From Nitrospirae bacterium GWC2_42_7 (GTDB lineage: Bacteria; Nitrospirota; Thermodesulfovibrionia; Thermodesulfovibrionales; UBA6898), in assembly GCA_001803645.1 (NCBI GenBank), contig MHDW01000058.1, forward strand, positions 1 through 7,045: 7,045 nucleotides of DNA, read 5' to 3'. Under the pieces are notes generated by a model. That model searched no databases and had not been told where the DNA came from. It was given only the letters and a program-made list of their open reading frames with translations. The translations under genes were made by a program, and so were the position numbers. Within the stretch, counting starts at the first letter, position 1. Every line of letters starts with the position of its first letter. Below, in pieces: positions 1 through 6,182 of the stretch.

Positions 1-990
1 AATATCAGGCAAAGGATAATTATTCACATCAATGGCGTTGTCAAGAAATCTTACAGCAGTCCTTATGTCTTCAGAAAGTACTTTGAAATCAATTTCAGGT
101 TTTGTCTCTGATCTATCAACATATTTTGACAGGTTTATAGATCCCAGAACGCATGCCTCATAAGGAAGAAGAGGCTGTTCTCCGCACGGATTTGTCGATT
201 CAAACATTCCGATATTTGGTGTTGGATTAAATTTGTTCATCACATCTATAAAGATAATGCCTGGGTCACCAGTTTCCCATGCACTCCTTACAATCTCATC
301 AAAGACAGTCTTGGCTCTGATTTTCATCTGTGTCTTTCCTGTCCTCGGGTTCAACAGGTCATATTCTGTATCATTATGGAGAGCATTCATGAAAATGTCC
401 GTAACAGCTACAGATATATTGAAATTTGATAGTTTGCCGGACGTTCTTTTTATGCGTATGAAATCGACGATATCAGGGTGGTCTATTCTTAGTATCCCCA
501 TGTTTGCGCCTCTTCTTGCCCCTCCCTGCTTAATAACCTCGGTTGCTGTGTCATATACCCCCATGAAAGATACAGGACCGCTTGCAATGCCTCCGGTTGA
601 ACGGACAATATCCGATTTCGGCCTAAGCTTAGAAAATGAAAATCCTGTGCCACCTCCGCTCTGCAGAATAAGTGCAGCATCTTTAAGAGATCCGAATATG
701 CTCTCCATTGAATCCTCAACCGGGAGGACAAAGCAGGCGGCCAATTGTCCAATGCTCTTGCCTGCATTCATCAACGCAGGTGAATTCGGAAGAAATCTTA
801 AGCTGCTCATTATCTCGAGAAATTTCTTTGTCCAGTGATCGAAACTATTTCCGTATGCCTCCTCAGCGCGGGCTATTGCAACAGCAACACGCATGAACAT
901 TTCATCCGGTGTTTCAGATATTTGGCCTGAAGGGTCTTTTAAAAGGTAGCGTTTTTTTAGGATAATTCCGGCGTTCTCAGAAAGTTCCAT
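1..990 (-). CDS. nrdJ: Adenosylcobalamin-dependent (class II) ribonucleotide reductase, N-terminal 330 residues; 3' end beyond window
   Basis: Class II ribonucleotide reductases reduce ribonucleotides to deoxyribonucleotides in the cytoplasm, using a thiyl radical generated from coenzyme B12, with no need for oxygen. The minus strand reads open from ATG at 990 to base 1. Visible motifs: FLPNSPALMNAG (67-78), first redox cysteine C86 in ACFVLP, SGGGTGFSFSKLRP (111-124), the active-site NPCGEQ (267-272: N267, thiyl C269, E271), the second redox cysteine C280 just before LGSINL, and FLDNAIDVNNYP (315-326). Cysteine roles are assigned by comparison with the Thermotoga enzyme as I remember it. The protein begins directly with the catalytic domain, so there is no N-terminal ATP-cone. 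The start is secure: no other start codon occurs between it and the in-frame stop at 1018-1020. It overlaps the stop of the upstream small gene by one base (TAATG), and no strong SD is seen. The reading frame is intact; the C-terminal cysteine tail is outside the window. Confidence 0.96.
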   Translation of the reverse strand, partial: MELSENAGIILKKRYLLKDPSGQISETPDEMFMRVAVAIARAEEAYGNSFDHWTKKFLEIMSSLRFLPNSPALMNAGKSIGQLAACFVLPVEDSMESIFGSLKDAALILQSGGGTGFSFSKLRPKSDIVRSTGGIASGPVSFMGVYDTATEVIKQGGARRGANMGILRIDHPDIVDFIRIKRTSGKLSNFNISVAVTDIFMNALHNDTEYDLLNPRTGKTQMKIRAKTVFDEIVRSAWETGDPGIIFIDVMNKFNPTPNIGMFESTNPCGEQPLLPYEACVLGSINLSKYVDRSETKPEIDFKVLSEDIRTAVRFLDNAIDVNNYPLPDI

Positions 991-1160
991 TATTTCTTTT
1001 TTGTTTTGACTGGAGAGTTATTACTTGTTTTTTTCTTCCCTTTATTCTTTAAGATGTTTTCCCCGCAACAGTAAATCGGGACCGTATGTCCTTTCCCTTT
1101 TGCTGATCCAATAAACCTTTTTCCGCACTTAGTGCATTCGTAAGTTATAGGTTCATCCAT
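990..1160 (-). CDS. 56-residue Cys4 protein, desulforedoxin-like or zinc-ribbon, coupled to nrdJ
   Basis: This short gene encodes 56 residues with a C9-x2-C12 knuckle (YECTKCGK) and a C31-C32 pair (IYCCGEN), followed by a lysine-rich tail (38-56). The pattern Y-x-C-x2-C-G ... C-C-G-E resembles desulforedoxin and the N-terminal domain of desulfoferrodoxin, which bind one iron by four cysteines, although the gap between the cysteine pairs is a few residues longer here. A structural zinc ribbon is the main alternative. A full AAGGAGGT Shine-Dalgarno sequence lies 12 bases before ATG at 1160, and no other in-frame start exists before the stop at 1182-1184. The TAA stop overlaps the nrdJ ATG by one base, so the two are probably translated together. 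That suggests, but does not prove, a role with ribonucleotide reductase, for example as electron donor or metal-binding accessory. The coding call is firm; the function is open. Confidence 0.78.
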   Translation of the reverse strand: MDEPITYECTKCGKRFIGSAKGKGHTVPIYCCGENILKNKGKKKTSNNSPVKTKKK

Positions 1161-1255
1161 TGATGTTTTGCGACCTCCTTTTTAAGAAAGATAAACAGTA
1201 TTTTTATATGCGATGTGCTTGAAATATCCCATTGATCCCGATTTATTATGGATAT
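1161..1255 (-). other. Short intergenic spacer between the pilZ gene and the Cys4-nrdJ pair
   Basis: This 95-base gap holds the Shine-Dalgarno at 1173-1180 and a TATAAA-like stretch on the minus strand (about 1203-1208) that could be a -10 box, though no good -35 box lies at the right distance. An 8-base perfect inverted repeat (AAATATCC / GGATATTT, 1222-1229 and 1250-1257, 20-base loop) straddles the pilZ stop codon. It is AT-rich and has no T run after it, so I do not call it a terminator. I see no convincing NrdR box pair, and the gap is too short for a cobalamin riboswitch. Whether nrdJ has its own promoter here is undecided. Confidence 0.4.
1173..1180 (-). promoter_or_regulatory. Strong Shine-Dalgarno (AAGGAGGT) for the Cys4 protein gene
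   Basis: The minus strand carries AAGGAGGT, a full match to the anti-Shine-Dalgarno end of 16S rRNA, 12 bases before the ATG at 1160. The spacing is rather long, but this is the strongest ribosome-binding site in the window. With the TAATG overlap, it may also serve nrdJ, which lacks a clear site of its own. Confidence 0.75.
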
Positions 1256-1573
1256 TTACTGTGTGCTGTATAAATCATCTATGAATTTATCATACTCTGA
1301 AGGAATGGATATAAGTTCAATTCCCATTCCATTTTTTAAGCTTGTTGCCATTGTCCTTATTGCTCTTTTAACTATCCCTGTAAGCTGAAGTATTTTTCCG
1401 TTCTCGAATTCAAGTTTCATCTGCAATGTTGTGCCTTCGCTAAAGCCTTTTCTTGTTCTTATAAAAAGACCATTACATGAAAAATCTGAAGATATACCGC
1501 TATGCTCGGAATTCCCGTCCGAAAAAAATATATTCAGTCTTCTTATTTTGCGTTTGCAATTTCTTTTATTCAT
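1256..1573 (-). CDS. Single-domain PilZ protein, predicted c-di-GMP receptor
   Basis: The 105-residue protein is almost exactly one PilZ domain. It has the RxxxR motif at the N terminus (R8-KIR-R12), the DxSxxG motif (D30-F-S32-C-N-G35), and the closing beta-strand GMGIELISI (82-90). In the family, these two motifs clamp a cyclic di-GMP dimer, and single-domain members pass the signal to partner proteins in motility, adhesion, secretion or transcription. There is no signal peptide or membrane segment, so it should be cytoplasmic. The start is ATG at 1573; the bases before it (AACTTCT) give only a poor ribosome-binding site, and no internal start would keep the RxxxR motif. It lies downstream of a 184-base gap with a candidate promoter and operator, and 95 bases upstream of the Cys4-nrdJ pair. 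The partner cannot be told from the sequence. Confidence 0.88.
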   Translation of the reverse strand: MNKRNCKRKIRRLNIFFSDGNSEHSGISSDFSCNGLFIRTRKGFSEGTTLQMKLEFENGKILQLTGIVKRAIRTMATSLKNGMGIELISIPSEYDKFIDDLYSTQ

Positions 1574-1643
1574 AGAAGTTCAATAAAAATTATTATTAAC
1601 GGATAAATATTTTAATATCATACAATTCCATAAATATATGATC

Positions 1644-1682
1644 GCACATACATTGATATCAGCTGATATGAAAGCACATACA
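1644..1682. repeat. Pair of 9-base direct repeats (GCACATACA) 30 bases apart
   Basis: GCACATACA occurs at 1644-1652 and again at 1674-1682, with the 14-base palindrome between them. The start-to-start distance of 30 bases is close to three turns of B-DNA, so a protein bound at both copies would sit on the same face of the helix. The right-hand copy falls in the spacer of the candidate promoter. Repeat identity and spacing are read directly; a regulatory role is inferred. Confidence 0.6.
1656..1669. promoter_or_regulatory. 14-base perfect palindrome, candidate operator
   Basis: ATATCAGCTGATAT is its own reverse complement. It overlaps the edge of the candidate -10 box and covers the expected start of transcription toward the PilZ gene, which is where a dimeric repressor would act. 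It is too short-looped and has no following T run, so it is not a terminator. The regulator is unknown. Confidence 0.5.
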
Positions 1683-1697
1683 GCTAATTCGTGTCAA
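1668..1697 (-). promoter_or_regulatory. Candidate sigma-70-type promoter for the PilZ-Cys4-nrdJ group
   Basis: The minus strand has a perfect -35 hexamer TTGACA (1697-1692), an 18-base spacer, and TTTCAT (1673-1668) as a 4-of-6 match to the -10 box. Transcription would begin near 1660, leaving a leader of roughly 85-90 bases before the PilZ start codon. The weak -10 fits a promoter needing an activator or one controlled by the overlapping repeats and palindrome. This is motif matching by eye in AT-rich DNA. Confidence 0.4.
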
Positions 1698-1757
1698 AAT
1701 AATCTCATAAAGTCACTTGTCATAATTTCAAGAAGAAGCAATATATACACATTAATG

Positions 1758-3737
1758 CTATTTGCGTAAGATTGTTTTTTTAGATACTGTTTTCCTGGAT
1801 TTTAATGTTCTTTTTTTCTTTAAATCAATAGATGACTTTTTTGGTTTTTCAGTTTTTTCTTCTGTCTGTAGCGCAATGCTTGTTTTTAAAGAACTGGCTG
1901 TTTTTGCGTTAGCATTTCTGATATCCTTGAACCAGGTATTCAGAGCCAGATTATTCGACCTGCTTTTTTCAAGCAATTTTTCCTTGATTACGTAATGGAC
2001 GTCTTCATATTTTTCATGGATTGGCGTGGACGTCCATGTTTGAATTATTATATATTCATTGTCTGTTGATATTATATCGCTGATATCTCCATCTTTTAAT
2101 TTTCCGGCTTCATCCCTTATCTTGTCAGGTAATTGTCTGAAACTATACTGCTTTAAAGATACTGTGTCCGGTTGCCGTTTCTGTAGATCGCTCAGTGAGT
2201 TCCCTTTAACCGCACTTATTTGAATATCGATAATGATCATGCTTCGTTCAATTTCATTTTCGGCATTATATTCCACACTCAAGACATTAGCAATTTTCTC
2301 GCCAGGACTGACGAGAAATTCATGTTTGTTCCTTTCATAATAATTCCTGATCTCCTGTTCCTGGATTATAATATTGCCGGAAATAGTTGTAATAAGCCTG
2401 TCTATAGTCAGATATTTTAAAAGATATTCTTTTTCTTTTTCAGTAAAAGAATATTGTTTTGTCAGCATATTGTAACGTGCACTGTCCTCCTTTATTTTTA
2501 GCTCACGTGCTTTATCCAGGAGGGTCTGTTCCATTAAAAAATCTTCATAAGGATCTCCCCTTTTCCAGAAAATTGTCTTTTTCTTTAGTTTTCTTTCTAC
2601 ATCAGATGCTGTCTGGTATGCATCCATAATCTGAGCCGCTGTGTATTTTGTGTCTTCTTTCTCAAAAATTGGAATATTGGACTGCTTTGACTTTTCAGGA
2701 ACAACAGATGTTTCTTTCTGTAAATTCTTTGTATTATTATCGGACTCGATCTTGTCTTTGCTGATCTTTGTTGCAATATTGACTATATCTTCCTGGGATT
2801 CTTGTTTCTTCTGTATGCTTGATTGGCTGTCTTTTGGTTTTTCATTATGTACTGCTAAAGACTTCAGATCCTCTGTAAGATCGCTTTTCTCTTTAGAGGC
2901 CTTAGCAAGATATATTTCATTTTTACGATCTTTCTCAACAGAGGTTTTCAACTCTAAGTCACATCTATTAAGGCTTGCTTTAAGGTTTTTGTAGTCTTCA
3001 ATTATTTTTAAGTTTTCTTTTTGTTTTTGAGCTTCAAGCTGTCTCTGTTCTTCTTTTAGCTTTAGTTCCTCTCTTAATCTTTGGTTCTCTATTGTCAGAC
3101 CAGAAAGATTCTTTGTTTTTTGAGAAAGGTCTTCTGTTTTCAGTTTTTCTCCCTCAAGGGATGCGAGACAGATATTCCTGTCTTCAGCAGCCTTTAAAAC
3201 CGCTTTTTCTGAGAGTTGCAGTTTTTCCTGATATTCGGCTAATTGTTTTTTCTGTTTTATATCGTTGTCAAGCATTTGTTTGTCTATCGAGTTATTATTA
3301 TCAGACAATCTATCGGGAGATATAGCTATTTCCCGGCTGTTGACTGTAGGTACGGTAACTGCTCCCGGCGTATCTGCCCTCTCGATATTTTCAAGTTCTG
3401 ATTCAGCAAAACTCCTGAAATGGCTTGATGGAAATTCTTTGATTATCCCCATGAATATATTCAGTGCTTCAGCTTTTTTGCTTATTTGAACAAGAGACCT
3501 TGCTTTCCAGAACAATGCAGCATCTCTTGAAGAACTGGCAGGGTATTCCTGCAGGAATATATCGAAAAGATCTATTGCCTTTTCAGGCTGGTACGACAGG
3601 TAATGATTATAAGCTTTTTCGAATAATTCATCTTCTGGAAGGGCTGCATCTGTACTGCTGATATCCGCAAAAATGAATAATGAAAATATCAGACAAAATA
3701 TCAGGGCAGTATAATTTTTACTGAAGATTTTCCCCAT
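1758..3737 (-). CDS. Exported TPR / coiled-coil protein with a C-terminal degenerate SurA/parvulin-like module
   Basis: From ATG at 3737 the protein has 659 residues. In order: a basic-then-hydrophobic signal peptide (about 1-31, cleavage near TDA); two TPR-like repeats of the YbgF/BamD type (36-120); a long charged coiled coil (about 150-298); a low-complexity linker; a SurA-like helical region (about 395-475, with IRNYYERNKHEFL); a parvulin-like segment (about 475-570) ending in GDISDI...EYIIIQ; a closing helix; and a Lys/Arg-rich tail (608-659). The parvulin part lacks the usual conserved histidine near its first strand and the GG-containing loop, so isomerase activity is doubtful and a chaperone or scaffold role is more likely. 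A longer form from ATG 3752 is possible but would put Asp and Glu before the signal peptide; both starts have weak ribosome sites. It overlaps the SurA-like gene by 37 bases and is the last gene of the run. Probably periplasmic; exact role unknown. Confidence 0.8.
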   Translation of the reverse strand: MGKIFSKNYTALIFCLIFSLFIFADISSTDAALPEDELFEKAYNHYLSYQPEKAIDLFDIFLQEYPASSSRDAALFWKARSLVQISKKAEALNIFMGIIKEFPSSHFRSFAESELENIERADTPGAVTVPTVNSREIAISPDRLSDNNNSIDKQMLDNDIKQKKQLAEYQEKLQLSEKAVLKAAEDRNICLASLEGEKLKTEDLSQKTKNLSGLTIENQRLREELKLKEEQRQLEAQKQKENLKIIEDYKNLKASLNRCDLELKTSVEKDRKNEIYLAKASKEKSDLTEDLKSLAVHNEKPKDSQSSIQKKQESQEDIVNIATKISKDKIESDNNTKNLQKETSVVPEKSKQSNIPIFEKEDTKYTAAQIMDAYQTASDVERKLKKKTIFWKRGDPYEDFLMEQTLLDKARELKIKEDSARYNMLTKQYSFTEKEKEYLLKYLTIDRLITTISGNIIIQEQEIRNYYERNKHEFLVSPGEKIANVLSVEYNAENEIERSMIIIDIQISAVKGNSLSDLQKRQPDTVSLKQYSFRQLPDKIRDEAGKLKDGDISDIISTDNEYIIIQTWTSTPIHEKYEDVHYVIKEKLLEKSRSNNLALNTWFKDIRNANAKTASSLKTSIALQTEEKTEKPKKSSIDLKKKRTLKSRKTVSKKTILRK

Positions 3738-4642
3738 AGTGATTTCATCCATTCGTTAAATTTTTCTTCTCTTTTCTGGTCGTGAAGGGCTGAATAGATC
3801 TGGTTTCTGACTTTATCAAAAGGACTATATGATTCTTTGATCTTTTTGATAAGTTTAATGATATAAACACCTTCTTTTGTCCATACAGGTTTTGTGACAT
3901 CACCTTCTTTTATCATTACAACTTCTTTTTCGAGTGCAGCCACAAGCTCGCCTTTCTCAAATTCTCCTGAAATCACATCCACATTCCCCTGTCCGCCTTT
4001 TGAATATTGGAGGGCAATTCTTTCGAAGGGCTCCCCTTTTTTGATCAGAGACCAGGTCTTCATGGATTTAATTTTCAGGTCAGTAATTTCGGTCATTGAC
4101 GGATTCTCTCCCAGCCTGAATAATATTGAGTTAATATGCACTCTCTCGTTGCTGGCAAGAAAAAGCTTTTTATTTCTATTGTAATGCTCTGATATTTCCC
4201 TGTCACTAATTATGATCTTTGAATTTACTTCCATATCAATGACCTTCAAAGAAAGCAAATTTGCCTTTATTAACTTTTTGTATTCTGTGTATGACATCCC
4301 TTCCTGCTCGAGATTCTTTTTCAATTCATACATATTTATTCCGTTTTGATCAATAAAATCGCTTATCAGTTGCTCAGTCTCTGCTTCGGTCACGTCTATT
4401 CCTTTAAGTGCGGCCTCGCGCAATATAAGCCTCTCATCTATCATTTCTCTCAGCAGTTTCTCGTCAACGTTCTCCTGGTCATAAGCGTTTTCGGTTTGTG
4501 AAACAAATTGCTTGTAATCAGATAAGGTTATCACTTCATTATCCATCTTTGCTATAACCTTGTCCATAGTAATGGCTTCAGAGAGATCAGCAGAAAAAAT
4601 GGAAAGCATTAAGAACAGAAATAGAGATTTATAAAAGAACAC
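3701..4642 (-). CDS. SurA-like periplasmic peptidyl-prolyl isomerase / chaperone
   Basis: This 313-residue protein has a signal peptide (1-23, cleavage after SEA), then the SurA-type start VIAKMDNEVITLSDY (29-43), a helical chaperone region (about 45-165), and one parvulin domain (about 166-268) with RVHINSILF, GEPFERIALQYSKGGQG and GDVTKPVWTKEGVYIIKL, closed by a C-terminal helix that completes the chaperone core. SurA-family proteins help outer-membrane proteins fold in the periplasm; this one has a single parvulin domain, where E. coli SurA has two. The first-strand His169 is kept, so the isomerase may be active. The start is GTG at 4642, overlapping the TAG of the upstream gene by one base (TAGTG), with TGAGGT nine bases upstream; the next ATG would destroy the signal peptide. 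Its product is related in its C-terminal half to that of the next gene. A PrsA-type name would be an alternative. Confidence 0.9.
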   Translation of the reverse strand: MFFYKSLFLFLMLSIFSADLSEAITMDKVIAKMDNEVITLSDYKQFVSQTENAYDQENVDEKLLREMIDERLILREAALKGIDVTEAETEQLISDFIDQNGINMYELKKNLEQEGMSYTEYKKLIKANLLSLKVIDMEVNSKIIISDREISEHYNRNKKLFLASNERVHINSILFRLGENPSMTEITDLKIKSMKTWSLIKKGEPFERIALQYSKGGQGNVDVISGEFEKGELVAALEKEVVMIKEGDVTKPVWTKEGVYIIKLIKKIKESYSPFDKVRNQIYSALHDQKREEKFNEWMKSLWGKSSVKIILP

Positions 4643-5346
4643 TATTTAGCGACCTCAGGCCTGATCTTTTCCAAAGCCTTTTGTGCATCTGCCCATGTCT
4701 TCCATTTATCGCCGGGATTACGCAGCAGATAAGCCGGGTGAAAGGTCGGCATAACAGGGATGCTCTTATAATCAAAGAATTTACCTCTAACTGTTGTTAT
4801 CTTTAAAGCAGGGTTTTTCATGAGCGATTGAAGCGCTATTCTGCCGAGAGTGATGATCACTTCCGGCCTGATAATTTCGATCTGCCTGTCTATAAAAGAA
4901 ATACAAGTAGAAATCTCATCATCTTCAGGTTCCCTATTCTCCGGAGGCCTGCATTTAACGATATTACCAATATAAACATCGCTCCTTTTCAGCCCCATCT
5001 TCTCGATAAGTCTGGTCAGAAGCACGCCTGCTTCCCCGACAAAAGGACGTGACTGAATATCTTCTTCCCTGCCAGGCGCTTCACCGATAAACATTATTTT
5101 TGAAGATGAACTTCCCTCTCCGAAAACTATATTCGTTCTTTGTTTTGACAGCTTGCATCTTGTGCATTCCCCGATATCTTTCCTGAGTTCTTCGAGCATA
5201 AGATCCCTGTCCGGCAATTGGCTTTTGAACGCCTCCAGATTAACAGGAAAATTTTCAATGCCAAACGCCTGATAACAGGCAAGCATTGACTTCAGATCGC
5301 GGAAAATATTGAGATCTGTACTCTCTTGATTTAGCGTTCGCCCCAT
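4642..5346 (-). CDS. udg: Family 4 uracil-DNA glycosylase with 4Fe-4S cluster
   Basis: The enzyme removes uracil from DNA, starting base-excision repair after cytosine deamination or dUTP misincorporation. In 234 residues the family 4 marks are all present: cluster cysteines C61 and C64 (ECTRCKL), C132 (KCRPP) and C148; active-site motif GEAPG (88-92) followed by GRE; N128 in GNIVKCRPPENR; and the second motif HPAYLLRNP with H203. The first 55 or so residues are a helical extension before the catalytic domain, which many bacterial members have. The ATG at 5346 lies inside the end of nadK (16-base overlap) with AAGGA ten bases upstream. It ends in a one-base overlap with the SurA-like gene. 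No key residue is missing. Some annotations label this family as a DNA polymerase-related domain, but the glycosylase assignment is firm. Confidence 0.95.
   Translation of the reverse strand: MGRTLNQESTDLNIFRDLKSMLACYQAFGIENFPVNLEAFKSQLPDRDLMLEELRKDIGECTRCKLSKQRTNIVFGEGSSSSKIMFIGEAPGREEDIQSRPFVGEAGVLLTRLIEKMGLKRSDVYIGNIVKCRPPENREPEDDEISTCISFIDRQIEIIRPEVIITLGRIALQSLMKNPALKITTVRGKFFDYKSIPVMPTFHPAYLLRNPGDKWKTWADAQKALEKIRPEVAK
4652..4657 (-). promoter_or_regulatory. Shine-Dalgarno (TGAGGT) supporting the GTG start of the SurA-like gene
   Basis: TGAGGT on the minus strand ends nine bases before the GTG at 4642, within the last codons of the glycosylase gene. It decides for the GTG start, which is also the only one that keeps the whole signal peptide. 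Confidence 0.6.
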
Positions 5347-6182
5347 TTAAGTTTTGTCCTTATTAATTCAAAATAATCCCTGTCTTTTGGTATAAGAAGT
5401 TTTGTCCGGAACCTGGATTTTTTGATCTCGATCACATCGTCTGTTCTGAGGGAAACCCCAACCTGCCCGTCGAGTGTCAGATAAACATCTTCACTTAAGG
5501 TTTTTAGTATTATTTTCAGCCTGAAATCGTCAGGCACTACCAAAGGCCTATTTGTCAGCGTATGAGAACAAATAGGAGTTACAATTATGGATTCAAGTGT
5601 AGGATAAAGAATCGGCCCTCCGGCCGACAAAGAATATGCTGTTGAACCTGTAGGTGTTGATAGTATCAGTCCATCGGCCTTAAAGGTCGTAACATAGATA
5701 TCATTAATATATGTTTCCAGGTCAATGATCCTTGCGAGAGCGCCTTTGTTTATGACAACATCATTAAGAACTCTGTATTCTGATATTTGTTTGCCATCCC
5801 TTGTGATCTTCGCACTGAGCATCATCCTTTCTTCTATTACAGATTCTCCGGAAAGCAGTTTGTCCAATGAATTGAATAAATTTTCCCTGCTGATCTCTGT
5901 TATAAAGCCGAGGCTGCCGAGATTTATGCCGAGTATGGGAACTTCTCTTTCAGCTACAAGTCTGCTGACACTAAGCATAGTCCCGTCGCCCCCGAATACA
6001 ATAACAATATCTGCAACAGAAGATATCTCAGCAAGTGAAAGGCCGCTGATATTCAGTTGCTCAGCAGTCTCTGGATCTACAAAAGCCTCATATCCTTTCT
6101 GAATCAGCCATGGAAGGAGCTTTTCGAGTATTTCATTTGGTTTCTCTTTGCCGGACTTACAGATTATGCCAATCTTCTTCAT
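5331..6182 (-). CDS. nadK: NAD kinase
   Basis: NadK phosphorylates NAD to NADP in the cytoplasm, using ATP or polyphosphate, and is the sole source of NADP in most bacteria. The 283-residue protein has normal family length. Diagnostic motifs: GGDGT (64-68), GINLGSLGF (85-93), N140-D141 of the NE/D motif, the glycine-rich DGLILSTPTGSTAYSLSAGG (170-189), SHTLTNRPLVVP (206-217) and LDGQ (237-240). The start is ATG at 6182, with AGAGGGA four bases upstream. It overlaps tsaE by 26 bases and the glycosylase gene by 16 bases, so it lies within a translationally coupled run. NADP supply has no direct mechanistic link with its neighbours; the grouping looks like housekeeping genes sharing an operon. 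All catalytic motifs are intact. Confidence 0.97.
   Translation of the reverse strand: MKKIGIICKSGKEKPNEILEKLLPWLIQKGYEAFVDPETAEQLNISGLSLAEISSVADIVIVFGGDGTMLSVSRLVAEREVPILGINLGSLGFITEISRENLFNSLDKLLSGESVIEERMMLSAKITRDGKQISEYRVLNDVVINKGALARIIDLETYINDIYVTTFKADGLILSTPTGSTAYSLSAGGPILYPTLESIIVTPICSHTLTNRPLVVPDDFRLKIILKTLSEDVYLTLDGQVGVSLRTDDVIEIKKSRFRTKLLIPKDRDYFELIRTKLKWGER

Larger units (their letters stand above)
1574..1757. other. 184-base AT-rich intergenic region with candidate promoter and operator
   Basis: This is the longest non-coding stretch in the window and separates the six-gene run from the pilZ-Cys4-nrdJ group. It contains a candidate minus-strand promoter (1668-1697), a 14-base palindrome (1656-1669) and two 9-base direct repeats (1644-1652 and 1674-1682), annotated separately. 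I see no GC-rich hairpin with a T run that would end transcription of the upstream operon, and no small ORF or RNA gene that I can support. Confidence 0.7.

Noticed and set aside
489..767. 92-residue minus-strand frame inside nrdJ
   Set aside because: It is an alternative frame within the conserved NrdJ coding region; the nrdJ frame itself is open throughout and carries all motifs, so no frameshift is needed.
233..838. 201-residue open frame on the plus strand
   Set aside because: It lies fully opposite the motif-rich nrdJ frame on the minus strand, shows no recognisable domain, and is best explained as an antisense shadow.
1161..1255. NrdR boxes or a cobalamin riboswitch upstream of the Cys4-nrdJ pair
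   Set aside because: No pair of 16-base sites resembling the NrdR consensus could be read, and 95 bases without a B12-box-like stretch is too short for a cobalamin riboswitch.
1222..1257. 8-base perfect inverted repeat (AAATATCC / GGATATTT) after pilZ, considered as a terminator or regulatory hairpin
   Set aside because: The stem is AT-rich, the loop is 20 bases, it overlaps the stop codon and no T run follows on the minus strand. It could arise by chance in this composition.
1656..1669. Palindrome ATATCAGCTGATAT as a transcription terminator of the upstream operon
   Set aside because: It would form only a five-base AT-rich stem with a four-base loop and is not followed by a T run on the minus strand; an operator fits better.
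1762..1995. Plus-strand frames opposite the TPR/coiled-coil gene (several between 1762 and 3661)
   Set aside because: They are Phe/Ser/Leu-rich mirror images of Lys/Glu-rich coding sequence on the other strand, without domains or ribosome sites.
5725..6102. 125-residue plus-strand frame opposite nadK
   Set aside because: It mirrors the conserved nadK frame, whose motifs are all on the minus strand; no independent support.
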